Shown here piece after piece: positions 34,574 to 42,654 of a stretch of DNA of 64,000 nucleotides. This DNA is from Campylobacteraceae bacterium (GTDB lineage: Bacteria > Campylobacterota > Campylobacteria > Campylobacterales > Campylobacteraceae). The notes under the pieces were generated by a model that searched no databases, was not told where the DNA came from, and was given only the letters and a program-made list of their open reading frames with translations. The position numbers and the translations under genes are program-made. Position 1 is the first letter of the stretch; every line of letters starts with the position of its first letter. Location: assembly GCA_900753405.1 (NCBI GenBank), contig CAADYZ010000013.1, positions 62,001 through 126,000 of the forward strand, given 5' to 3'.

Positions 34574-34906
34574 AAAAACACCACCTAAAACTTGAAATTT
34601 TGGTAATTTTACACTTTTTTTATTTTAATATAGCTTAAATGAAAGGTAAAAATAGGAAATTTTTAAAGTTTTGTGTAAAGTTTTACACATTTTTTTACAC
34701 AAAATTATACATAAAACTTTACATACAATTTTATGTATTTTTTTACACATAATTTTATGTAAAATTATACAAATTATTTTACAAATAATCTTTCGTAAAA
34801 AAATACGCAAAATCAAATTTGATTTTTAAGATTATTTAATTTAAAATATATTTTAAATAACAACTCGTAAATTTCGGTGCATTTTAGCATAAAAAAGGTA
34901 AAGTAA
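34574..34906. other. AT-rich divergent intergenic region with degenerate tandem repeats
   Basis: This region of 333 bp separates the ppiD–ftsA–ftsZ unit from rsmH. Positions 34671–34805 are made of imperfect repeats of about 12–20 bases based on TGTGTAAA/TTTACACA and TTTTATGTA, including the palindrome TGTGTAAA-GT-TTTACACA (34672–34689) and a second TTTTACACAT at 34741. A symmetric short repeat follows at 34806–34827. Both divergent promoters must lie here. A 63-codon K/I/C-rich frame through it is a by-product of the repeat. Confidence 0.75.
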
Positions 34907-35947
34907 TTGTTAAATAACGAAATAATTTTAGAAAATTTGCAAAATTCAACCTCGCCTCACAAGCCAGTTTTGCCGCGCGAAGTTTTAAGCGTATTTACAA
35001 ATGATTTAAAAAATTTTGACAAAAATATGTCTAATAAAAAATTAACAAAACTCAAACAACACCAAAAAACGCAGAGCGAGTTGAAGCCAGAGCCTGAAAA
35101 AAACATCATCCTTGACTGCACGCTTGGTTACGGCGGACACACTGAGTTGCTTTTGCAGAGTGGTTTTGAGGTGATCGGGTGCGACAGGGATGCGACTGCG
35201 ATTGAGTATTGTAAAGAAAAATTTGGCGGTTTTGGAGGGAAATTTAGCTGCGTCAAAAGCGACTTTGCCTCACTTCTTGACAAGCTTACGCCTTCGCAAA
35301 AAAGTCGAATTTGCGGCGTTTTAGCCGACATCGGCGTGAGTAGTTTGCAGCTTGATTTGGATGAAAGAGGCTTTGGGATGAGCAGCAAGAGGCTTGATAT
35401 GCGGATGGATCTTAGCGGTGATTTAAGCGCAAAAGAAGTGGTAAATCACTACTCGCAAGAAGAGTTGGAGAGGATTTTGCGACAAAATGCACAGCTGCCA
35501 AACGCCCATACGCTCGCAAGCAAAATCGTCCTCGCAAGAAGCAAAATGGAGATTGGCAGTGTGGATGAGCTGGCGTGTGTCATCGGGCAAGAGCGGCTTT
35601 TTGGTAGAAATGTGAAAATTCTCACGCTTGTTTTGCAGGCGATTCGCATTGAAGTGAATGACGAATTAACGCAATTACGAACGCTATTAAATAATGTAAG
35701 TCAATTATGTGATTTTACGCTTTGTGTCATCTCGTTTCACTCGCTTGAAGATCGGATTGTTAAAGAATATTTTAAGCTTTGGGGGCAAGAATGCAGCTGT
35801 CCGCCAGAGGCGATTTGCTGTCAATGCGACAAAAATAACGCAAAAGGCTTTGCTCTCACCAAAAAGCCGCTGACGCCGCAAGCGGACGAAGTGCGGCTAA
35901 ATTCGCGGGCGAGTTGTGCGAAGTTGCGGGCGTTTAGATTTTTTTAA
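34907..35947 (+). CDS. rsmH: 16S rRNA (cytosine-1402-N4) methyltransferase
   Basis: RsmH/MraW methylates N4 of C1402 in 16S rRNA. HKPVLPREVL, DCTLGYGGHTELLL (SAM motif), CDRD, LADIGVSSLQLD, RGFGM and the late FHSLEDRIVKEYF are diagnostic. A charged, low-complexity insertion of about 35 residues (33–67, rich in K, N, Q) lies between the first two motifs. The start codon is TTG with AAAGGTA upstream; no ATG precedes HKPVLP. It is followed by an ftsL-like gene, as in the dcw cluster. Confidence 0.95.
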   Translation: MLNNEIILENLQNSTSPHKPVLPREVLSVFTNDLKNFDKNMSNKKLTKLKQHQKTQSELKPEPEKNIILDCTLGYGGHTELLLQSGFEVIGCDRDATAIEYCKEKFGGFGGKFSCVKSDFASLLDKLTPSQKSRICGVLADIGVSSLQLDLDERGFGMSSKRLDMRMDLSGDLSAKEVVNHYSQEELERILRQNAQLPNAHTLASKIVLARSKMEIGSVDELACVIGQERLFGRNVKILTLVLQAIRIEVNDELTQLRTLLNNVSQLCDFTLCVISFHSLEDRIVKEYFKLWGQECSCPPEAICCQCDKNNAKGFALTKKPLTPQADEVRLNSRASCAKLRAFRFF

Positions 35948-36014
35948 CCAAATTCGGTTTTTGCAGTTTTGTTGAAGAAAAAATTTGCTAAACTAAGCGG
36001 TTTTAGGAGTTTGT

Positions 36015-36236
36015 ATGAACATCACATTTAAAAATCTCTTTTCGATCTACGCGATCACCCTGTTTTTCTTGGTTGCAAGCGGCGTGAAGATCTTTGTCGC
36101 AAGCGAAATTTACTACATCAGTCGCGACATCGGCGGACTTAAAAACCACCTCAACCTCCTTGAAGTCGAAAACAGACAGCTTCAAGCAAACTTGCAAAAC
36201 CTACTCTACAAAAACCGCATAAAATTAGGCGAGTGA
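36015..36236 (+). CDS. FtsL-like small membrane protein
   Basis: A single-pass protein of 73 residues: membrane segment at 10–32 (IYAITLFFLVASGVKIFVA), then a leucine-rich coiled coil (ISRDIGGLKNHLNLLEVENRQLQANLQNLL, heptad leucines). Topology, size and position after rsmH match FtsL, a scaffold of the divisome. FtsL sequences diverge too much for certainty. AGGAG lies upstream, and the stop overlaps the next start (TGATG). Confidence 0.7.
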   Translation: MNITFKNLFSIYAITLFFLVASGVKIFVASEIYYISRDIGGLKNHLNLLEVENRQLQANLQNLLYKNRIKLGE

Positions 36237-38152
36237 TGCATTTTTTACAAAAATACGACCCCGCAAATTTCGGACTTTTTTTCGCCCTAAAAGCGACAAT
36301 CGCCTTTATTGGCAGCGTCAGCGTTGGTTTTCTAGTCGGCGGGTTGATGGGGGCGATTTTCGCGGCAAATGCAGCACTTTGCATCTTCTTTTTAGAGAGC
36401 CTTGACGGGGATATGAAAACCAAAAGCAGCGCCATCGCCCTCTTTGCTCTGCTTGGTGCGTGGGCGATTTGGATTATGGCGGAGATCTACCAGTTTGGGT
36501 TGTGGCTTGTGCTGCCGACCTTTGCGTGGGTTTTTGTCGCGCAAATCTCCTCGCTTTACAACGCAAATCTCGGCAAAGTCTTGCAGATGACAACGATGAA
36601 CGGCATCGTCACGCTCGTTGTGCTAGGCTCATCAACCTTGCAGCTAAAAGAGGCGGTCTTAGGCAGCCTTGTCGGCACGGCGGTTGCGGGCTTTTTGCGT
36701 TTGTGCCGCTTTGGAAAATACGGCAAATTCACCGCGAAGATTAACTCGATTTTGCTTGACGATCTAACCGCGATGTGCCGCGAGTTTGACCACACAAAAG
36801 AGTTTCAACTCGCAAGCCAAAAATGCAGCAACGACATTGAAAAATTCAAAGAAATTTTCGAACACAAAAGCGCGAATATCAAAAACTCATCCTCAATCAT
36901 CTTCCACTCAAAAGCCATTTTTTACCTCTATAAACTCGAAGACATTTTCCACGCCCTACTCTCACTCAAAAGCTACCAACATAATATGCCTCAAACAGAG
37001 ATTGTCGCTGCGGCGTTTGAGGAGATCGCCCAAAATTTACAGGAATTGAAGAAAATCTTCAAAGGTGAAAAACCAAATTTGGTTTTTGCAGTTTTTGAGG
37101 AGATTAAACAAAGCCAACACAAAGTTTTTGCGTCAAGCTTAGCCATCGCCTACGACAAATTCAACCTCATCAAAAAAGGTGGAGACGACGAGATCGTCTT
37201 GCAACGCAAAAAATCACGCACGCTGGCACAAACTTTACGGCTCATCTCACTGAAAAACGAAAACACGCTAAACGCCTTTCGGGTCGCTCTTAGCGTTAGT
37301 ATTGCGATTTTCATCGCGTTTGAAACAGGCGTGGATCACGGCGTGTGGATCGCCATCGGCGTTGTCACCGTGAGCAAAAACAGCTCGTATATGACGCGGC
37401 AAACTGGACTTTCGCAAATGGGCGGAAACTGCGTTGGACTTTTCATCGGGCTTGGGCTGGTATTCGCGTTTAAGGGCGTTTTGCCGCTCTTTTTGCTGCT
37501 GCTTTTGACTGTGATTTTCATCGCATTTTACCTGCGATTGTTTCCGATTTTCTACTTCTACATCGCGTTTATGACGGCGTTTGTGATGTGTTTTTACCTC
37601 ATCCAACCCGACTTTTTAACGCTTGTTTTACTGAGATTCATCGACATTTGCATAGGCTTTGTCATCGCCTTTGCCATCAGTTTCGCCTTTAAAAACCGCT
37701 CAAACAAACTCCTCTTAAACGCCAAATTCCACGAGGTTTTAAAAGCCCTTCACAACCTGCTTTCGCTCAGCGGTTTTGCCAAAAAAGAGAGCCTTGCTGT
37801 GCGCGCGTTAAACAACTACAAAACCGCGATCACCCAAAGTGACGGCAGGAGTTTTGGCGAGCTAAAAACCTCACTTTTGCTCTACAAAAATTTAGAAGAG
37901 CTAAACTCGCTCATCTCAAATTTGCGCGACTACACAAAGGTTAATGGCGCGCAACTTCGCCACGATGCCGCCCTTGAAAACGACATCAAAATCATCGCCG
38001 TGCGGTTTGAGATGATCGACAAAAAGCTTTGTGCCTTGCCGTATTATTTTTATGACAACCTAGACGAAAGGTGGCTTTGTAAGGACTCTCGCGCGCACTT
38101 TTTGCTACGCCAAATCGCCTCTTTGCAAGAAAAAATCATCCGCCTCGTCTAA
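36236..38152 (+). CDS. FUSC-family membrane protein (YccS/aromatic acid exporter-like)
   Basis: A large inner-membrane protein of 639 residues with two blocks of about five hydrophobic helices (residues 15–165 and 345–480) separated by a soluble region, the pattern of the fusaric acid resistance/YccS (FUSC) family. Its substrate is unknown. The second block begins NAFRVALSVSIAIFIAFETGVDHGVWIAIGVVTVS, of which HGVWIAIGVVTV is typical. A short repeat encodes EKPNLVFAVFEE in the soluble region. The gene overlaps the ftsL-like stop by one base; a short repeat follows its stop. Confidence 0.85.
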   Translation: MHFLQKYDPANFGLFFALKATIAFIGSVSVGFLVGGLMGAIFAANAALCIFFLESLDGDMKTKSSAIALFALLGAWAIWIMAEIYQFGLWLVLPTFAWVFVAQISSLYNANLGKVLQMTTMNGIVTLVVLGSSTLQLKEAVLGSLVGTAVAGFLRLCRFGKYGKFTAKINSILLDDLTAMCREFDHTKEFQLASQKCSNDIEKFKEIFEHKSANIKNSSSIIFHSKAIFYLYKLEDIFHALLSLKSYQHNMPQTEIVAAAFEEIAQNLQELKKIFKGEKPNLVFAVFEEIKQSQHKVFASSLAIAYDKFNLIKKGGDDEIVLQRKKSRTLAQTLRLISLKNENTLNAFRVALSVSIAIFIAFETGVDHGVWIAIGVVTVSKNSSYMTRQTGLSQMGGNCVGLFIGLGLVFAFKGVLPLFLLLLLTVIFIAFYLRLFPIFYFYIAFMTAFVMCFYLIQPDFLTLVLLRFIDICIGFVIAFAISFAFKNRSNKLLLNAKFHEVLKALHNLLSLSGFAKKESLAVRALNNYKTAITQSDGRSFGELKTSLLLYKNLEELNSLISNLRDYTKVNGAQLRHDAALENDIKIIAVRFEMIDKKLCALPYYFYDNLDERWLCKDSRAHFLLRQIASLQEKIIRLV

Positions 38153-38197
38153 CCAAATTCGGTTTTGACAAATTTGCGTAAAAATTTATTTCATTTT

Positions 38198-38239
38198 GCA
38201 ATTAAGTTTGAAATTTAATCAAACTTTTTGCTTAATTGC
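38198..38239 (+). terminator. Hairpin after the FUSC gene
   Basis: GCAATTAAGTTTGA pairs with TCAAACTT, a four-base bulge, and CTTAATTGC. It lies 46 bases past the stop codon. Confidence 0.5.
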
Positions 38240-38269
38240 GTAAATTTAAGGCTTTAAAATGGACGGAAG

Positions 38270-38737
38270 ATGACACATTCTTTATTTTTACATTCCAACT
38301 CGCTACTTTTGTTTGCTCATTTTATGGCGATCATCGTCTTTGTTTTAGCCCAAAGTCTCGTGGTGATTTACGGCGTATTTCTCTCCGCAAACTCCACTGC
38401 GCGCGAAAAACTTCGCCTGCTTCACGCCTCGTTTCTCACACAAGGTGTGTGCCTGCTCTTCTTGCTTGTCACGGCGGTGGTTTTGTGTTACGGGCAAAAT
38501 TACGAACCGATGGGCGAGATGCTTCAAACCTCAAACATCGTCATCGCCGCGTTTATCGTCATAAATTTATGTTATATGATCTTTAAACTAAACGAAGCAA
38601 AACGCGAATTTTTACGCGGCGAAGCGATGTGGTTAAAGGAAAATTTTGTTTTAATTGTGTATTATTTCACGCCTTTGAATTTAATTTTAACGCTAATTGC
38701 TGCTTATATCGGTTTGAGAATGCGGCTTTTTCATTAA
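38270..38737 (+). CDS. Hypothetical four-helix membrane protein
   Basis: A protein of 155 residues with four predicted membrane helices (residues about 15–38, 53–75, 88–108, 127–148) and no signature that I recognise. Size and helix spacing resemble small uncharacterised membrane proteins of Campylobacter. The ribosome-binding site is CGGAAG. The next gene, maf, starts nine bases after its stop, so the two may be co-transcribed. Confidence 0.75.
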   Translation: MTHSLFLHSNSLLLFAHFMAIIVFVLAQSLVVIYGVFLSANSTAREKLRLLHASFLTQGVCLLFLLVTAVVLCYGQNYEPMGEMLQTSNIVIAAFIVINLCYMIFKLNEAKREFLRGEAMWLKENFVLIVYYFTPLNLILTLIAAYIGLRMRLFH

Positions 38738-38745
38738 GGATTTGT

Positions 38746-39291
38746 ATGATTATCTTAGCTTCACAATCCCCCACGCGGGCGGAACTTCTTCAAAATTTGG
38801 GTGTTAGTTTTAGCATAAAAGTTTGCGATTATGACGAAGAGTGTATCGCAAAAACGCCAGTCGAGAGCTTTTCTAGCCGCGTTGTCGAGGAGAAGGCAAA
38901 GCAGTTTTTTGCCACTTTTGGTCCAAGCGAGCTGCCTGTGCTTTTTGCTGACTCGTGCGTTGTGGTTGAAGGCAAAGTGCTTGGAAAAGCTGAAAACAGC
39001 GCGCGTGCAAAGGAGTTAGTCGAGCTTCAAAGCGGCAAAGAAGTCAGTGTTTATACTGCGATGAAACTTGTCAAAACCGAATTTGTCATCGACAGCCTAA
39101 GTGTCGCAAGTTTTGGCTTCAACGAATTTAGCCAAGAGGATGTCAAAGACTACCTCGACTCGCTTGCGTGGCAGGGCAAGGCTGGTGCAATGAGCATCGA
39201 AGGGATGTTTGGCAAATACATCGCGTGGCAAAAGGGCGAAACTGCGGTGGCGATGGGGCTGGATTTAGACATTTTAAAAACATTTTTGTAA
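38746..39291 (+). CDS. maf: Maf-family nucleotide pyrophosphatase
   Basis: Hydrolyses non-canonical or specific NTPs to NMPs; family members act on dTTP, UTP or modified pyrimidines. IILASQSPTRAELLQNLG is the N-terminal S-R/T-RxxLL motif, VEEKA near residue 47, FADSCVVVEGKVLGKAEN the conserved D-x-x-V block and GKAGAMSIEGMFG the C-terminal motif. The ATG has AAGGA upstream. VKTEF near residue 112 is encoded by a short repeat in the loop after the SVYTAM strand. The length of 181 residues is normal. Confidence 0.93.
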   Translation: MIILASQSPTRAELLQNLGVSFSIKVCDYDEECIAKTPVESFSSRVVEEKAKQFFATFGPSELPVLFADSCVVVEGKVLGKAENSARAKELVELQSGKEVSVYTAMKLVKTEFVIDSLSVASFGFNEFSQEDVKDYLDSLAWQGKAGAMSIEGMFGKYIAWQKGETAVAMGLDLDILKTFL

Positions 39292-39294
39292 CAG

Positions 39295-40047
39295 ATGAAC
39301 TACTTTTTAGACACAAGCGTTGTCGTCCAAGCAGGACTTGGCAGACTTGCGGAGGTTTTTAGCAACTCCGCATTTTTCATCACCGACACAGTTTGGCGCG
39401 AACTTGACGGGCTTAAAAACAAAGAGGACGCAGCAGGCAAGATGGCGCGCGAGTTTTTCAGGCAGATCGCCAGCAGCAAAAACCTCGCCGACTCGCCGCT
39501 TACGCCCGTTGTGCGAACAAGAGACAAAATTATTGACGGCAAGGTCGAAAAACGCTCAAAACTCGACAACATCACAATGCGCTTGCTCGAAGGACGCGTT
39601 AGGCTCGGAGTCGTCACACCAAACATCACAACTTTTAAAAAAGACGCGACAGCAGACGAGAAAATCATCCGCATCGCCAAGTCCTACAAAGCCCAAAACG
39701 CCTGCTTACTCACGCTTGACAACGGCTTTTTTGGCTTAGCTCAAAACCTCACCGCCCAAACCTACGACATCAACGCCTTGCGCGAAAAACTCGGCTTAAC
39801 ACAAGCCAAAATGGCGGTCGTAGTCGAAGAAAACTGCATAGCCTGCGGTGGAAAATTCACACTCACAAGAGAGGATGTCGCGCGTATCACCGCCAAAGGC
39901 AAACCGCTTCCAAGACGCTGCCAAGAGTGCATCGCCCGCGCAAACGCCAAGCGAAAACCAAAAAAAAAGGCGGGTTGCGTGGTGGTTTTGCTGCTCTTTT
40001 TGGCGAGCGTTTTGCTTGCGTTTTTCGCCTTATTTTTCGCAAACTAA
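39295..40047 (+). CDS. PIN-domain protein with zinc ribbon and C-terminal membrane anchor
   Basis: Residues 1–160 form a PIN nuclease fold: YFLDTSVVVQ (first acidic residue), WRELDGLKN (conserved Glu), TADEKIIRIAKSY and LLTLDNGFF (last Asp). A C4 zinc ribbon follows (CIACGGKF, then CQEC, near residues 182 and 213), and a hydrophobic segment ends the protein (VVVLLLFLASVLLAFFALFF). No antitoxin gene is adjacent, so a VapC-type toxin is unlikely; a membrane-bound RNA-processing role is possible. It starts four bases after maf. Confidence 0.8.
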   Translation: MNYFLDTSVVVQAGLGRLAEVFSNSAFFITDTVWRELDGLKNKEDAAGKMAREFFRQIASSKNLADSPLTPVVRTRDKIIDGKVEKRSKLDNITMRLLEGRVRLGVVTPNITTFKKDATADEKIIRIAKSYKAQNACLLTLDNGFFGLAQNLTAQTYDINALREKLGLTQAKMAVVVEENCIACGGKFTLTREDVARITAKGKPLPRRCQECIARANAKRKPKKKAGCVVVLLLFLASVLLAFFALFFAN

Positions 40048-40049
40048 AC

Positions 40050-40096
40050 TCAAATTCGGTTTTGACAAAATTCAAATTTGTTAAAACCAAATTTGA
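40050..40096. repeat. Inverted pair of short repeats after the PIN gene
   Basis: TCAAATTCGGTTTTGAC and its near-complement (two mismatches) flank a 13-base spacer, starting three bases past the stop codon. It may act as a terminator. Confidence 0.8.
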
Positions 40097-40181
40097 CTAG
40101 CGGCGTTGCCGCAACTACTGCTGGGTTATAAGGCGAGTTTTAGATTTTCTTGCTAAAATGCGAAAAAACACAAGGTGAAAA

Positions 40182-41375
40182 ATGCGAAGTAGCTCAGGCG
40201 TGATCTTAAATTTCAGCGCACTTTTTTTGGGAATTTGGCTCATTTTCATAGCCGATGGACTCCTCGTTAGCTCCACTGCTGTCGTGCTTAAAGCCCACTC
40301 GTGGCTCGCCACTGGACTCATCACCGCGTGTATGTTCGCAGGCGCGTTGTTTTGCGCGCTTTTTGCCCCAAAATTCATCGCCCGCTTTGGCTTCGTGCGC
40401 AGTTATGCACTTTTTAGCGCACTTTTTGCCCTCTGCGTTTTAGGACACATTTTCAGCGACAGCCTCTTTGTTTGGGGCGTGCTTCGCGTTGGTGTCGGCT
40501 TTTGTTACTACTCGATCGTCCTTGTCGCCGAGTCGTGGCTCAACGCCCGCGCCATCAGCTCGTTTCGCTCGCGGATTTTGTCGTTTTACGAGATCGTGTT
40601 TTATGTCGGTTTTGGCGTTGGCACGGCGATTATGGGGCTGAATTTGGAGATTTTTTGGCTCTTTTTGATCACCACGATCTGCATCATCCTAGGTCAAATC
40701 CCGCTCAACCTCACCTCGCTTCGCTCACCGCCGCTGCCAAAACAAGCCCCAAAAGCCCTCCCGCGCGTCTTTGACCTCGCCCCACTTGCGCTTTTTACGA
40801 GCATTTGCGCGGGGTTGTTGATGAACGGGTTTTTCACGATGGCGTCTGCGTATGCCATCAGCGCAGGCAAAACCCCCGCACAAGCAAGCATCTTCATCAT
40901 CTGCGGAATGCTCGGCGGCTGCTTAGCACACACGATTTGCGGCTCTCTTTCAGACAAACTTGGGCGCAAATTCGCCATTTTAGTCTTTGATCTACTCGCC
41001 ATCGCCGCTTCGGTGATGCTGCTTTTTGAGGCGTTTTTCTACCTTAGCGCGGTGATTTTAGGTGCTGGAATTTGCGTGCTTTACTCGCTAGCCTTAGCCC
41101 GCGCGAATGATGTCGTCAAAGATAAAAGCGAGTGCGTCAATGTCAGTCGCACACTTCTTTTTTCCTACCTCATCGGCTCGTCTCTCTCGCCCGTTTTCAT
41201 CGGCGGCGGCTTAGCGCTTTTTGGCAGCGTTGGTTACGGCATTTTTTGTCTCTTGGTCTCGGTCGCGCTCTTTGTTTTTGCGCTCTTTCAACGCTCGGTT
41301 TTGCCAGCACAACGAGAGAAATTCGAGCACCAAAACGGCGTGAGCATCGTCTTTAAAAAGGAGGGAGAATGCTAG
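40182..41375 (+). CDS. MFS transporter (YcaD-like)
   Basis: A twelve-helix major facilitator protein of 397 residues. The pattern FADGLL-type first helix, LVAESWLNA in helix 4 and SDKLGRKFAIL in the loop after helix 8 resembles the YcaD/sugar-efflux-like group. The substrate is unknown. AAGGTGAAAA precedes the ATG. Its end overlaps acpS by seven bases. Confidence 0.82.
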   Translation: MRSSSGVILNFSALFLGIWLIFIADGLLVSSTAVVLKAHSWLATGLITACMFAGALFCALFAPKFIARFGFVRSYALFSALFALCVLGHIFSDSLFVWGVLRVGVGFCYYSIVLVAESWLNARAISSFRSRILSFYEIVFYVGFGVGTAIMGLNLEIFWLFLITTICIILGQIPLNLTSLRSPPLPKQAPKALPRVFDLAPLALFTSICAGLLMNGFFTMASAYAISAGKTPAQASIFIICGMLGGCLAHTICGSLSDKLGRKFAILVFDLLAIAASVMLLFEAFFYLSAVILGAGICVLYSLALARANDVVKDKSECVNVSRTLLFSYLIGSSLSPVFIGGGLALFGSVGYGIFCLLVSVALFVFALFQRSVLPAQREKFEHQNGVSIVFKKEGEC

Positions 41376-41725
41376 GTGTGGATTTGGTTAAAATTTCGCG
41401 CATTCAAGCGGCGGTTTTGCGGCGAGGTGAGGCGTTTTTGCGCCGTTTTTTGACCCAAAGCGAACGCGAGCAATTCACCACTCCGCAAAGCATCGCAGGA
41501 ATTTGGGCAGCAAAAGAGGCGCTCTCAAAGGCGCTAGGCTGTGGCATCAGCGGCGAATTTGGATTTTTAGACGCCTGCGTTTTCAAAGACGCCCGCGGAA
41601 AACCACGCGTGAAATTCTCGCCCGAATTTGAGGCGAAATTTGGCAAACTCACCGCACAAATCAGCATCTCCCACGACTCAGAATACGCCATTGCCGTTGC
41701 GACAACTTCGCGAGAAATCCTCTAA
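41369..41725 (+). CDS. acpS: Holo-[acyl-carrier-protein] synthase
   Basis: Attaches 4′-phosphopantetheine to acyl carrier protein. LGVDLVKISRI (catalytic Asp) at the N terminus, AAKEALSKALG with the conserved Glu near residue 50 and ISISHDSEYAIAVA at the end are diagnostic. The length of 118 residues is normal. GGAGGGAGA lies before the ATG, inside the preceding MFS gene. No flagellar gene is next to it, although fliL is a common neighbour of acpS in related genomes. Confidence 0.95.
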   Translation: MLGVDLVKISRIQAAVLRRGEAFLRRFLTQSEREQFTTPQSIAGIWAAKEALSKALGCGISGEFGFLDACVFKDARGKPRVKFSPEFEAKFGKLTAQISISHDSEYAIAVATTSREIL

Positions 41726-41733
41726 GGCAGAAG

Positions 41734-42504
41734 ATGATCAGCCAAGCAAGAAGCCCGTTGAGCCGCTCGCTTTTACGCGAGGCAAAGGACTGCTTGCTTG
41801 TGCTTGAAAGTTATGACGACGAGCGGTATTTTTACAAACTCATAGACAAAATGATCGCCAAAAGAGACGACCCTTACGCGCTAAAAACTGGTGCAAAAGC
41901 GGTCAAAACCGAGCTTTTGGACTACTTTGAGGGCTTTGGTGAAGTCCGCACCGCAAACATTTGGGCGCGAAACATCCCAGCAAGCTTAAAAGAGATCAAA
42001 GCCTTGCAAAAAGCCTTGCAAAAACCGCTGAAAAAGGCGTTTTGCAGGGGCGTTGTCGAAGTGCATTTTAGCGACCGCGAGATCAACTCCCCGCACCTGC
42101 AATATGTCGGCACAAACGCGCAAATCGCACAAGAGATCATCGCCAAAGAAGTTGTCACGCGCGGATTTGAGCTAAACTACCAAAACGCCGTTGGCAAGGG
42201 TAAATTCGCCCCCTACTTCACGCAAAACAGACTCGCTCGCACAAACCTCATAGACGAAGTCGTAAGCTACCAAGAGCGCGCCAAACTCAGTCGCCAAGAG
42301 GCGGTTGAAGCAGTTGTTGAAGAGGCGTTTGGCGAGGAATTTTTAGACCAAAGCAAGGCAAAAACAGAGGAGATCATCTCCTTTGCAAAAGAAGCCTCAC
42401 GCAAGGCAAAGACGCGGTTAAAGGAGCTTGACGCGTCACACAAAAGCGTTGATGAGCTCAAAAAAAGCATAGAAAAACTTAAAGAAAAACTTGGCTTGAA
42501 GTAA
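41734..42504 (+). CDS. Hypothetical protein, 256 aa, coiled-coil C terminus
   Basis: I do not recognise this family. It is a soluble basic/acidic helical protein. The centre contains VVEVHFSDREINSPHLQYVG near residues 106–125, where His, Asp and Pro-His spacing recalls metal-dependent nucleases or relaxases, but one motif is not enough for a call. The last 50 residues are a charged coiled coil. It follows acpS by eight bases and is probably in its operon; AAGGCAGAAG precedes the ATG. Confidence 0.75.
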   Translation: MISQARSPLSRSLLREAKDCLLVLESYDDERYFYKLIDKMIAKRDDPYALKTGAKAVKTELLDYFEGFGEVRTANIWARNIPASLKEIKALQKALQKPLKKAFCRGVVEVHFSDREINSPHLQYVGTNAQIAQEIIAKEVVTRGFELNYQNAVGKGKFAPYFTQNRLARTNLIDEVVSYQERAKLSRQEAVEAVVEEAFGEEFLDQSKAKTEEIISFAKEASRKAKTRLKELDASHKSVDELKKSIEKLKEKLGLK

Positions 42505-42654
42505 AATTGTCAAAACCAAATTTGATTTGAGCATTTTTCATTTGCAGTTTTATCGCGGTTTTTGCGTCAAATTTTCAGCAATTAGTTGCTTTTAATTTAA
42601 AATTTATTTACAAAAAGCTAGAATTCGGGGCTAAAATTTCCCAAAGGAGAGAAA

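Noticed and set aside
34671..34805. Chromosomal replication origin
   Set aside because: AT-rich repeats are present, but there is no dnaA, dnaN or clear DnaA-box cluster nearby.
34625..34816. 63-codon minus-strand frame rich in K, I and C
   Set aside because: It is the translation of an AT-rich degenerate tandem repeat and has no ribosome-binding site.
39295..40047. VapC toxin of a toxin–antitoxin pair
   Set aside because: No small antitoxin gene precedes it, and the protein is longer, with zinc ribbon and membrane anchor.
41734..42504. Plasmid relaxase (HUH/Mob) gene
   Set aside because: Only one loosely matching His-rich motif; no catalytic Tyr region, oriT or other mobilisation gene is nearby.
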